A stretch of 11,644 bases of DNA from contig CAZJAQ010000042.1 of the NCBI GenBank assembly GCA_964544285.1, positions 1 through 11,644 of the forward strand, given 5' to 3'. Below the pieces are notes generated by a model. The model searched no databases. It was not told the origin of the DNA and saw nothing but the letters and a program-made list of their open reading frames with translations. This document shows positions 5,761-11,644 of the stretch, piece after piece. Each line of letters starts with the position of its first letter. Within the stretch, counting starts at the first letter, position 1. This DNA comes from CAYGVX01 sp964544285. Lineage in GTDB: Archaea; Thermoproteota; Bathyarchaeia; Bathyarchaeales; SOJC01. Made by a program: the position numbers and the translations under genes.

Positions 5761-6423
5761 TCATCTCACCCAATCGTTGGGCGTAACTAGACTGTAAGTC
5801 TTGTTGAGGGCGTCAAAAACAGCGTAGGCAAAAGACGGAATCGTTCTCGTCGAGCCAAAACTTCTAGTCCAACAGTCTTTTACTCCCGCTAGTCCCAGGA
5901 TTACTTTCGCCGTCTCACCAGCGACTAAGCCGAGACCTCTAGGACCTGGAATCAAGATGATTTCGACGCTGCCACATTTGCCCCTCGCTTGGAACAAGAT
6001 TGAATGCTGCCTTCCACATCCACATTCCCAACTTCCACACCCTCTTCGAACAAAACGTATGTTGAGTCGCGCGTTTGCAGCGGCCTTCTCTATCGCGTTG
6101 CGCACTTGTCTCGCTTTCCCGCCGCCTAATCCTATGTAGCCGTCACGGTTGCCCACTGCTACTATTGCTTTAAACTGAGATTTTTCACCTGCGTCGGTTT
6201 GTTTTTGCACCAAGCTTACGTAGATTACTTCTTCCTGCAGATCAGGGAGCAAAAGGTCCACGATTTCTGGCTCACGTATCTTCAGCCCCTCGGTGAATAT
6301 TTCCTCCATGGAAGAGATGCGCCCTTCTTGAATCATTTTACCAAGAGAAGTCTTTGGTGCCCATGTCTCTGCTACATCTCTTCTTGGTCTTCTTGGTCTT
6401 CTTTGATTTCGCTGTCTGCTCAT
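5761..6423 (-). CDS. rps5: Ribosomal protein S5 (uS5)
   Basis: A small-subunit protein of 220 residues that sits near the decoding region and helps accuracy. The N-terminal arginine-rich stretch (RRPRRPRR, residues 9-16) is archaeal in style and is encoded by a short 9-nt tandem repeat. The double-stranded-RNA-binding domain contains AIVAVGNRDGYIGLGGGKAR (about 85-104), followed by VRRGCGSWECGCG, the cysteine-rich turn typical of archaeal S5, and a C-terminal domain with GPRGLGLVAGETAKVILGLAG. The ATG at 6423 overlaps the L18 stop by ATGA, indicating translational coupling. Confidence 0.97.
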   Translation of the reverse strand: MSRQRNQRRPRRPRRDVAETWAPKTSLGKMIQEGRISSMEEIFTEGLKIREPEIVDLLLPDLQEEVIYVSLVQKQTDAGEKSQFKAIVAVGNRDGYIGLGGGKARQVRNAIEKAAANARLNIRFVRRGCGSWECGCGRQHSILFQARGKCGSVEIILIPGPRGLGLVAGETAKVILGLAGVKDCWTRSFGSTRTIPSFAYAVFDALNKTYSLVTPNDWVR

Positions 6424-7055
6424 TTACTCTCATCCTTCCTTCTGCTTCTCTTCTTCGCTTCTTTTTTCTCTGAAGTGGCTGCGATTTTTTCTTTCACAGC
6501 GTCAAAGTGCTTTGGAAGTTCTTCTGGAGAAAGCTTTCTTTCCAAGTATTTGGAAAACGTTTTTTGATAGAGGTCGACGTTTGACGATGCTAGATTTTTC
6601 GCATAGTCGGCAACGTGTTGCCCCTTCACTCGTTTTTCGTCTGGCAATTTTTCTGTGCTATGTGGAACACTGACCCCTGCGTCGATAACTCCTTTCAGCG
6701 AGGCAAAAACACGAGCCTCTTTTGTGGGTTGTTTAAGCCCTATGTCGGCGACCGCTTTTTGCACGTTCTTTGCAACCGCTCGTATACCACACAGTAGACC
6801 AGTCAAGTAAGCAGACGGTAGGTTCCCAGAAGGAGCCTGCCAACCATAATTTTTTAGCTCTTTAGAGTCAGCTGAAACAATGACCCTGTCTCCTGTAGAG
6901 GTGGCTTCTATGATTTGAACGTTCATATGCTTCAACGACCCCCTCGCTACCACTCGTGGAAGTTTTGAGACTACCATTGCTTTTCTTGCTTTGTAGTCTG
7001 TTTTTCCTTCTCTTCGTCGTCGAAACATTACTCGGTAAGATGACCCCTTCGCCAT
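6420..7055 (-). CDS. rpl18: Ribosomal protein L18 (uL18)
   Basis: A large-subunit 5S-rRNA-binding protein of 211 residues, the long archaeal/eukaryotic (L5-type) form. Recognisable segments are RRRREGKTDYKAR, the KLPRVVARGSLKHMNVQI strand, GNLPSAYLTGLLCGIRA and RVFASLKGVIDAGVSVPHS. The last ~18 residues form a lysine/arginine/glutamate-rich tail. Two ATGs are possible, at 7070 and 7055; I choose 7055 because GGAGGA lies 7 nt before it and the product then starts MAKGSSYRV. The start shares one base with the L19e stop (TAATG). Confidence 0.96.
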   Translation of the reverse strand: MAKGSSYRVMFRRRREGKTDYKARKAMVVSKLPRVVARGSLKHMNVQIIEATSTGDRVIVSADSKELKNYGWQAPSGNLPSAYLTGLLCGIRAVAKNVQKAVADIGLKQPTKEARVFASLKGVIDAGVSVPHSTEKLPDEKRVKGQHVADYAKNLASSNVDLYQKTFSKYLERKLSPEELPKHFDAVKEKIAATSEKKEAKKRSRRKDESK

Positions 7056-7498
7056 TAGCGCGTCCTCCATAAGCCCTTTGCCTTTATGTGGCGCTCGAGT
7101 TCAGCGATAGATGCGAAGACTCCACTACCCGCCATTTTATAGAACTGACGATAGGTATTCTCTGTGATAACACGTGTTTCCTTCAACTCCCGTAGTCTTC
7201 TTCGCAACGCCCTGATTTTCTTCATCCATATCTCTTTTTTAGACACTCGAGGCTTGCTTCTTTTTCCAGGACCTTTTCTCAACCCCTTCTTTTTCTTCTC
7301 GTGCAAGACGCGGGCGCGGGCTCGGCTGACTCCTTTTTCGGGAAGGGGTTGTATGACTTTTTCGTGGACGAGTTTCTTTATCTCTTCTCGGGTGATTGCT
7401 ATCTCAACATCCTCTGTTTTTTCAGGGTCTATCCAAACCCTATTCTGCCCCACTTTGAGAATTTCAGCAGCGAGACGGCGTTGGCTTTTAAGACTCAT
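7055..7498 (-). CDS. rpl19e: Ribosomal protein L19e (eL19)
   Basis: A large-subunit protein of 147 residues found only in archaea and eukaryotes, mostly helical. It starts SLKSQRRLAAEILKVGQNRVW, the diagnostic eL19 N terminus, followed by ITREEIKKLVHEKVI, the basic linker KKKKGLRKGPGKRSKPRVSKK and a C-terminal helix with RVITENTYRQFYKMAGSG. The ATG at 7498 lies inside the end of the L32e gene, an 11-nt overlap, with GAAGTGA in the L32e tail as possible ribosome-binding sequence. Confidence 0.97.
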   Translation of the reverse strand: MSLKSQRRLAAEILKVGQNRVWIDPEKTEDVEIAITREEIKKLVHEKVIQPLPEKGVSRARARVLHEKKKKGLRKGPGKRSKPRVSKKEIWMKKIRALRRRLRELKETRVITENTYRQFYKMAGSGVFASIAELERHIKAKGLWRTR

Positions 7499-8039
7499 TT
7501 GTCTTCACTTCTTCTGCACGCTTTTGGCGTCTAGAACGTTTCCGCTTCTTCTCTGGTTCTGCCGTCGTTTCCTCAGGTTCTAAAGTTGTCTCTTCAGTGG
7601 TTTCTTCTTCGATTTTTTCTTCCTCAACTTCTCTTCTGACAAGTGGGTTTAACAGACGAATTCCTCTTTCTCTTGCCAGTGAAGCGATTTGGATTCGTTT
7701 TCTCGTACCTACTGAGTGAGCAATTCGTATAGCCTGAGTTTTCGGCTCCACCTTAGCCACTTCATCTGGCGTGTGGACCAGTACTTCTCCATATCCAGAC
7801 GGGTGGAGTCCTCTAGCTATTTTTGGTCCGCCGTAGCCGACGTTTACGGATTTGGGCCAGCCTTTTTCCTTACGTCGCATTTTGTTGTCTATTCCACGGG
7901 GCTTTCTCCATGCTTTCTTCAAACGCTTGTAACGCCAGCTTTCTTGGCGCCGAAACGTTGGTTTCCTAGCTTTCACGGTTTGGCGCAGCTTTATTGCCTG
8001 CTCGGCTACAGCTTTCTCCTGTACCACTTTCTCGGTCAT
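7488..8039 (-). CDS. rpl32e: Ribosomal protein L32e (eL32) with long charged C-terminal tail
   Basis: A large-subunit protein of 183 residues. The eL32 core runs from about residue 26 to 137: FRRQESWRYKRLKKAWRKPR with GIDNKMRRK, VNVGYGGPKIARGLHPSGY, then the Rossmann-like AIRIAHSVGTRKRIQIASLA. After LLNPLVRRE comes an unusual tail (138-183) that is first acidic and threonine-rich (EEEKIEEETTEETT, EPEETTAEPE) and then basic (KKRKRSRRQKR). The tail has no counterpart in compact archaeal eL32 that I know and is probably disordered. The ATG at 8039 overlaps the L6 stop by ATGA. Confidence 0.96.
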   Translation of the reverse strand: MTEKVVQEKAVAEQAIKLRQTVKARKPTFRRQESWRYKRLKKAWRKPRGIDNKMRRKEKGWPKSVNVGYGGPKIARGLHPSGYGEVLVHTPDEVAKVEPKTQAIRIAHSVGTRKRIQIASLARERGIRLLNPLVRREVEEEKIEEETTEETTLEPEETTAEPEKKRKRSRRQKRAEEVKTNES

Positions 8040-8584
8040 GCTTCCATCCCTTCGAGACGTTCGTACACGTATATGCCGTCGAGAAACACCCGTGGGTCTT
8101 TTACTTTGACTTTTGTCGCTTGTTCGATGTTTGCAGCTGTCTGACTTACATCTTCCAAGTCTGTTCCTTGAACAATGATGTCCTCGGGTTTGACTAGAAC
8201 CTTCGCGTCTCCAACTATTTTTGCAATGCGCGCACTTCGTTCGCCTGTAAAGTTCTCGATCAGAACCTTCTTGTCCTCGACTTTAACGTTTAGTGGAAAG
8301 TGAGAAAAAACAATCTTCAATTTATAAGTAAATCCTTTCATCACTCCCGTTATCATATTCTTAACGTGGGAGCTTACTGTGGCAACCGTTGCTGCTTCCT
8401 TCTTGCGAGGCCAGTCCGTTCGGATTATTATCATCTTCTCTTCTTTTTGAATCGTCAACGGGGCGTGTGAGAAATCCTTAGTTAATTTTCCCTTCTCACC
8501 TGATACTGTCACCACTCTGCCATCTACTTTGACTTCCACGCCTTCGGGAATTTCAATGGTTTTCTCGACTTGCAGAGCGCGCAT
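8036..8584 (-). CDS. rpl6: Ribosomal protein L6 (uL6)
   Basis: A large-subunit protein of 182 residues located near the factor-binding site of the 50S subunit. Two tandem L6 folds are visible. The first has IEIPEGVEVKVDGRVVTVSG and the central HVKNMITGVMKGFTYKLKIV; the second has FPLNVKVEDKKVLIENFTGE and the C-terminal VKPEDIIVQGTDLEDVSQTA, the classic C-terminal RNA-binding region. The ATG at 8584 is 16 nt after the S8 stop; a GGAG that overlaps that stop lies about 13 nt upstream. Confidence 0.97.
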   Translation of the reverse strand: MRALQVEKTIEIPEGVEVKVDGRVVTVSGEKGKLTKDFSHAPLTIQKEEKMIIIRTDWPRKKEAATVATVSSHVKNMITGVMKGFTYKLKIVFSHFPLNVKVEDKKVLIENFTGERSARIAKIVGDAKVLVKPEDIIVQGTDLEDVSQTAANIEQATKVKVKDPRVFLDGIYVYERLEGMEA

Positions 8585-8600
8585 TTTCTCTTTATTTCTC

Positions 8601-8987
8601 CTAGTAGACGAAAGCTAGTAGTCGTCCCCCTATTTTCTCTTCTTTTGCCACTTTATGAGAAGTTACCCCTCGCGATGTGGAGACAACGATTATGCCTATA
8701 TCTTTTGAGGGAAGAAAACTTCTTTCCCACCTCTCAAATTCATCTGTTCGTACAGGATAGCGGGGTTTGACAGCACCACATTTGTTTATCCTTCCGAGAA
8801 GCTGCACTTTGAATTTTCCGGTTCTTCCGTCGTCGATGAATTCGAACTCGCCTATGTAGCCGTTCAGTTGCATCACTCTTAGAACTCTGCCGAGCAGTTT
8901 AGAGGCTGGGCTGATTACACACTCGCGTTTTAAGCGCATCTCGTTGTTCATCAGTGTAGTCATGCCGTTTGCGATTGTGTCAGTCAC
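8601..8987 (-). CDS. rps8: Ribosomal protein S8 (uS8)
   Basis: A small-subunit protein of 128 residues that binds the central domain of 16S rRNA. The N terminus TDTIANGMTTLMNNEMRLKR and the C-terminal motif VSTSRGVTSHKVAKEEKIGG, which contacts rRNA, are family hallmarks. The start is a GTG at 8987: archaeal S8 begins MTDxIANGM, so the internal ATG at 8963 would delete the conserved first helix. An AAGGA that overlaps the S14 stop region lies about 12 nt upstream. The gap to S14 is 15 nt. Confidence 0.97.
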   Translation of the reverse strand: MTDTIANGMTTLMNNEMRLKRECVISPASKLLGRVLRVMQLNGYIGEFEFIDDGRTGKFKVQLLGRINKCGAVKPRYPVRTDEFERWERSFLPSKDIGIIVVSTSRGVTSHKVAKEEKIGGRLLAFVY

Positions 8988-9002
8988 GATTTTTCCGCTT
9001 CC

Positions 9003-9167
9003 TTACTCGTATTTTTTGAACCCCAGTTCTTTAGCTATCTCCCTAAAACAATGCCGGCATATATATAAATCGTAACGGCGAATTACTGGACCATAAGAGC
9101 CGCATCTTCTACAGGGTCTACTGCCTTTGCCGAATTTTCGTTCTTTCTTGGGTCTTTGTTTTCTCAT
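9003..9167 (-). CDS. rps14: Ribosomal protein S14 (uS14), zinc-ribbon form
   Basis: A 54-residue small-subunit protein, easily missed because of its size. It reads MRKQRPKKERKFGKGSRPC and onward, with Cys19, Cys22, Cys37 and Cys40 forming two CxxC knuckles of a zinc ribbon (CRRC and CRHC), followed by FREIAKELGFKKYE, the conserved archaeal S14 C terminus. The ATG at 9167 has an excellent AAGGTGGT Shine-Dalgarno 4 nt upstream, overlapping the L5 stop region; the gap to L5 is 9 nt. Its position between L5 and S8 is the universal spc order. Confidence 0.97.
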   Translation of the reverse strand: MRKQRPKKERKFGKGSRPCRRCGSYGPVIRRYDLYICRHCFREIAKELGFKKYE

Positions 9168-9176
9168 TCAACCACC

Positions 9177-9722
9177 TTACACTATTTCGACGCCCAGAGT
9201 GTCTTTGACGAAAACCATCGCTTCCTCGGGCGTAAGCAGATGCCTTGCGCCGATGTTTGATTTAGCGCGCTTTCGTTCTTTGACACGGTAGCCAGCGCGA
9301 CCCATGTTGACTGAGACGTCCATTCCGAAGATTCCGAGCTCGGGGAAATACCTGGTGCCTGGAATTTCAATGTGTTCCTTTATACCGAAGGAGAAGTTGC
9401 CAGTTTCGTCGAAACAGCTCTTCGATAATCTGTTGTCGACTGCTTGCAACGCTTTCTTAAGAAATTCCACTGTCTTTCCCTTTCTAAGCGTCACTATGCA
9501 GGAAATTGGTTCACCCTTTCTTATCCCAAAATCTCTTATGGTTTTCTTGGCTTTCTGTTTCACAGGTTTCTGTCCTGTCAGTTGTTCAAGAACCTTCCCA
9601 GCTTTTTCAAGAGGCTCTCCAGATTTTCCGACGGCTATGTTAACAGTGACTTTACGGATTTTCGGCTTAAGCATAAGGTTTTGCTGCCATTTTTTGCGGA
9701 TTTCTTCCTCTGTCGTAGACAA
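9177..9722 (-). CDS. rpl5: Ribosomal protein L5 (uL5)
   Basis: A large-subunit protein of 181 residues that binds 5S rRNA and contacts the P-site tRNA. Family segments are KIRKVTVNIAVGKSGEPLEK, LTGQKPVKQKAKKTIRDFGI, KGEPISCIVTLRKG, the FSFGIKEHIEIPGTRYFPEL loop and GMDVSVNMGRAGYRV. The start is a TTG at 9722 that follows the S4e stop with no base between (TAGTTG). GAGGTGA in the last S4e codons gives a strong Shine-Dalgarno at 6 nt, which makes the TTG credible; the next ATG would lose the first 16 residues. Confidence 0.96.
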   Translation of the reverse strand: MSTTEEEIRKKWQQNLMLKPKIRKVTVNIAVGKSGEPLEKAGKVLEQLTGQKPVKQKAKKTIRDFGIRKGEPISCIVTLRKGKTVEFLKKALQAVDNRLSKSCFDETGNFSFGIKEHIEIPGTRYFPELGIFGMDVSVNMGRAGYRVKERKRAKSNIGARHLLTPEEAMVFVKDTLGVEIV

Positions 9723-10487
9723 CTATTTCACCTCAGGCAACGATATAGACTGTTCACTATCGCCTACGACGAAAATGAAGTCTAATATTGTCTGGAAACG
9801 TTTTCCAGCTTCATCCTCTATCGTGGCTAACAATGAACGACGTTTCTTCCCCTTTGCTTCTTCGATATCCACGATTCTTCCGTGCACTCCTCTGTTCTGT
9901 CCTCCGATGATTAACGCTGTTGCACCTCTCGCGAGTTTTATGTGCCCTTTTATCTCACTGTCAGGAACAGCGATTCTGAGGACGTCGAAGGTCTGGTAGA
10001 CGTCTTCTTCAGGTTTCTTGGGGTCTGCCACTCGAATTAGCTTATTCGTGCCGTCGTGAAGGTTAAGCTGAATATGCCCTTGGTCAACAACTGTCTTGTT
10101 CTCTATTCGACAGAGCCTGAAAGCAGCTTCTTCCTTGCCGACTGGGTGCAAAACGAGCCCTTCCTCATGCGACAAAACGCGATAAATTGCCTCAGCATCA
10201 GGGATTGAGATTACATCCATCAAACCCACAGGAAACTTTTCTTCCCTGCAAGTCTTCCCGTTAACGAGTATTTTTCCTTCAGAAACGATGATTTTTGCTT
10301 CCTTTCGTGTTTTTGCGAAGCCTAGAATGTCCCTTACTACCGTTGCTAAAGCAAGGCTATCTTCAATTGGATGAGGCCCGGGTTTTGGTTTCACTGCCCA
10401 AACGTATTCTTTTCGGTGGAGAGGCCAAAACTTTGGAGCCGGCTTACGTTTTAGATGTCTGCTTCCGCCTTTCTTTCCCATAATCAT
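9723..10487 (-). CDS. rps4e: Ribosomal protein S4e (eS4)
   Basis: A small-subunit protein of 254 residues, archaeal/eukaryotic only. The order is an N-terminal segment with GSRHLKRKPAPKFWPLHRKE, an S4 RNA-binding domain at about 45-105, the central eS4 domain with IQLNLHDGTNKLI, and a C-terminal KOW domain (about 175-212) with LARGATALIIGGQNRGVHGR. The ATG at 10487 overlaps the L24 stop by ATGA and has GGAG five nt upstream; a second ATG two codons downstream (10481) is an alternative with nearly the same support. Confidence 0.97.
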   Translation of the reverse strand: MIMGKKGGSRHLKRKPAPKFWPLHRKEYVWAVKPKPGPHPIEDSLALATVVRDILGFAKTRKEAKIIVSEGKILVNGKTCREEKFPVGLMDVISIPDAEAIYRVLSHEEGLVLHPVGKEEAAFRLCRIENKTVVDQGHIQLNLHDGTNKLIRVADPKKPEEDVYQTFDVLRIAVPDSEIKGHIKLARGATALIIGGQNRGVHGRIVDIEEAKGKKRRSLLATIEDEAGKRFQTILDFIFVVGDSEQSISLPEVK

Positions 10488-11050
10488 TCAGCTCCTTCTT
10501 CAGCCTTGGCTTTTTTGGTTCTTTTCCGTTTTGGTTTCTCGGTTTTCGTCGTTTTCTTCTCCTTCTCTAACGCAGGTTTCTCCGTTGCCTCCTTCTTCTT
10601 TCTCTTTCTTCGAGGTTTCTTAGCCGCTTTTTTCGCTTCCAGTTTTTCTTCAACAACTGCCTCTACTGCTGCTGAAGGCACTTCTTTCGGGAGCGTGCCT
10701 TTTCGGCTCAACGTTTCCCTACGCCATTTGTCGTCCAAATTCAGGCTTGTAATCATAACTTTTGACGGGTGAAGCGGAACGGGTATGGTTGTTCCGTCTA
10801 CTTTGCTGCGCGTGACGCCTTCGACGAAAACTCTGTATTTTTCGCGGTTCACTCTGGTGATTTTGCCTTCCAACCCTTTACGGTCACCCCTCATTATTCG
10901 AACTGTGTCGCCCATTCTCACAGGAATCGCGTTGGTTCCATGTTTCTTCTTCAAGTCAGGGGACAAAGGTGCAGAGAAATATCTGTAGCGACGGTGTGCA
11001 GGGGCTTGGAACAGTCTTTTGCGTTGTATTCTTGGTTTTGTGACCTGCAT
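10484..11050 (-). CDS. rpl24: Ribosomal protein L24 (uL24) with long charged C-terminal tail
   Basis: A large-subunit assembly-initiator protein that binds domain I of 23S rRNA. From the ATG at 11050 it has 188 residues. The uL24 core covers about 1-112: QRKRLFQAPAHRRYRYFSAP, LSPDLKKKHGTNAIPVRMGD, a KOW motif with RIMRGDRKGLEGKITRV (51-67), YRVFVEGVT and HPSKVMITSLNL. Residues from about 115 on form an alanine/lysine/glutamate-rich, low-complexity tail of roughly 70 residues, far longer than in compact archaeal L24. The longer frame back to 11083 is rejected because it overlaps the L14 gene and MQVTKPRIQRKR is the usual N terminus; GGGTGGGTG precedes this ATG. Confidence 0.95.
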   Translation of the reverse strand: MQVTKPRIQRKRLFQAPAHRRYRYFSAPLSPDLKKKHGTNAIPVRMGDTVRIMRGDRKGLEGKITRVNREKYRVFVEGVTRSKVDGTTIPVPLHPSKVMITSLNLDDKWRRETLSRKGTLPKEVPSAAVEAVVEEKLEAKKAAKKPRRKRKKKEATEKPALEKEKKTTKTEKPKRKRTKKAKAEEGAE

Positions 11051-11060
11051 GACACCCACC

Positions 11061-11501
11061 CTACACGATTGTGCTCGCCGCACTTGCTATTCTAGGCCAC
11101 CGTTCTGCAGCTTCTCTAGCTACTGGGCCTCGAATTTCGGAGCCTTTCATCTCTCCCTCAGTTGTCATTATCACTGCGGCGTTGTCTTCAAACTGCACCC
11201 AAACTCCCTCTGCGCGGCGAAAGGGTGCTTTTTGACGGACAAGTACAGCGCGAAAAAGTTTTTTGCGCATGTCTGGTGTTCCTTTTCGTACAGAAGTCAT
11301 TATCAAATCTCCCACTGCGGCTGACGGAACGCGGCGCAACCGTCCCTTGTAGCCCATGACTTGCACTAGCCTGAGTTCTCTGGCGCCAGTGTTGTCAGCA
11401 CATTTCAACATAGTGCCCGATTGGACACCCCTAATGACTTTAGGCCTTTGCCCTGCCATTGCCTTTGAATAAAGTGCCCGCCCCTTTGCCTTTGCCGCCA
11501 A
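11061..11501 (-). CDS. rpl14: Ribosomal protein L14 (uL14)
   Basis: A large-subunit protein of 146 residues forming part of the subunit interface (bridge B8). The core contains LKCADNTGARELRLVQVMGY, KGRLRRVPSAAVGDLIMTSV, KKLFRAVLVRQKAPFRR and the invariant end SEIRGPVAREAAERWPRIAS. The start is a TTG at 11501 directly after the S17 stop (TAGTTG), with GGGGGAG about 8 nt upstream; an ATG at 11459 would give 132 residues but has only a poorly placed AAAGG. The TTG form matches the usual archaeal length better. Confidence 0.94.
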   Translation of the reverse strand: MAAKAKGRALYSKAMAGQRPKVIRGVQSGTMLKCADNTGARELRLVQVMGYKGRLRRVPSAAVGDLIMTSVRKGTPDMRKKLFRAVLVRQKAPFRRAEGVWVQFEDNAAVIMTTEGEMKGSEIRGPVAREAAERWPRIASAASTIV

Positions 11502-11644
11502 CTATTTCTCCCCCAGTTTTTCCACGATTACGAAAGAGACTGTTTTGCTTAGGGGGCGACACTCGGCAATCTTCACCTTGTCACCTTCCTTTGCGTTGAG
11601 ACAAGGCGGGTTATGGGCAGGTATGTGACTGTGCCTCCTTTCGT
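11502..11644 (-). CDS. rps17: Ribosomal protein S17 (uS17), C-terminal part, cut by the window edge
   Basis: The last 46 residues of a small-subunit protein, running off the right edge. The visible sequence begins ERRHSHIPAHNPPCLNAKEG and continues with GDKVKIAECRPLSKTVSFVI and VEKLGEK before a TAG. The H-x-H-x-P-x-H pattern and the GDKVKIAECRPLSKT strand are diagnostic of archaeal uS17. The start lies outside the window. The TAG directly abuts the TTG of L14, and the GGGGGAG within the last codons serves as the L14 ribosome-binding site. Confidence 0.95.
   Translation of the reverse strand, partial: ERRHSHIPAHNPPCLNAKEGDKVKIAECRPLSKTVSFVIVEKLGEK

Noticed and set aside
6381..6398. 9-nt tandem repeat in S5
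   Set aside because: It encodes the repeated RRP of the arginine-rich S5 N terminus; this is ordinary low complexity, not a mobile or regulatory repeat.
7164..7583. Plus-strand open frames across L19e/L32e
   Set aside because: Antisense shadows of lysine/arginine-rich coding sequence, giving phenylalanine/serine-rich translations without family features.
9304..9999. 231-residue plus-strand open frame
   Set aside because: It lies antisense to the well-supported L5 and S4e genes and shows no recognisable domain; it is a shadow of their codon usage.
1..11644. CRISPR arrays, insertion sequences, tRNA or rRNA genes
   Set aside because: No regularly spaced repeats, transposase motifs, terminal inverted repeats or cloverleaf signatures were seen on either strand; the window is almost fully occupied by housekeeping genes.

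Overview
The window is an archaeal ribosomal-protein cluster, the 'spc'-type operon and its downstream neighbours, read almost entirely from the minus strand (right to left). The archaeal assignment rests on the archaeal/eukaryotic-type ribosomal proteins (S4e, L19e, L32e, L14e), an archaeal SecY, a DUF106 (EMC3/TMCO1-like) membrane protein, an archaeal CMP kinase and a Cbf5-type pseudouridine synthase. Start codons and Shine-Dalgarno (SD) spacing are archaeal in style, with several TTG and GTG starts, ATGA overlaps and TATA-like boxes. The order lacks adkA and rpl34e. I infer a TACK-type archaeon, possibly Bathyarchaeia- or Thaumarchaeota-related, but the lineage cannot be proved from this window alone.

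Layout in the direction of transcription (high to low coordinates): S17 (partial, cut by the right edge), L14, L24, S4e, L5, S14, S8, L6, L32e, L19e, L18, S5, L30, L15, SecY. These are packed with gaps of about 0-70 nt, or with overlaps of 1-11 nt. After a spacer of about 130 nt come the DUF106 protein, CMP kinase, L14e, Cbf5 and a small two-helix membrane protein. The leftmost ~178 nt hold no gene I can identify.

The main discovery is in cbf5. The gene looks frameshifted: a 26-nt insertion carrying an in-frame UAG interrupts the invariant TruB/Cbf5 motif exactly at the catalytic aspartate codon. The RNA around it folds into a textbook archaeal bulge-helix-bulge (BHB: 3-nt bulge, 4-bp helix, 3-nt bulge). 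Cutting each bulge between its second and third nucleotides removes exactly those 26 nt, rebuilds the Asp codon GAU and restores one 336-codon reading frame. I therefore read it as a spliced pre-mRNA intron of 26 nt, not a pseudogene or sequencing error.

The genes together build and service the ribosome. The r-proteins assemble both subunits, SecY and the DUF106 protein insert membrane proteins, CMP kinase feeds pyrimidine nucleotide supply, and Cbf5 is the catalytic subunit of H/ACA RNPs, which modify rRNA.
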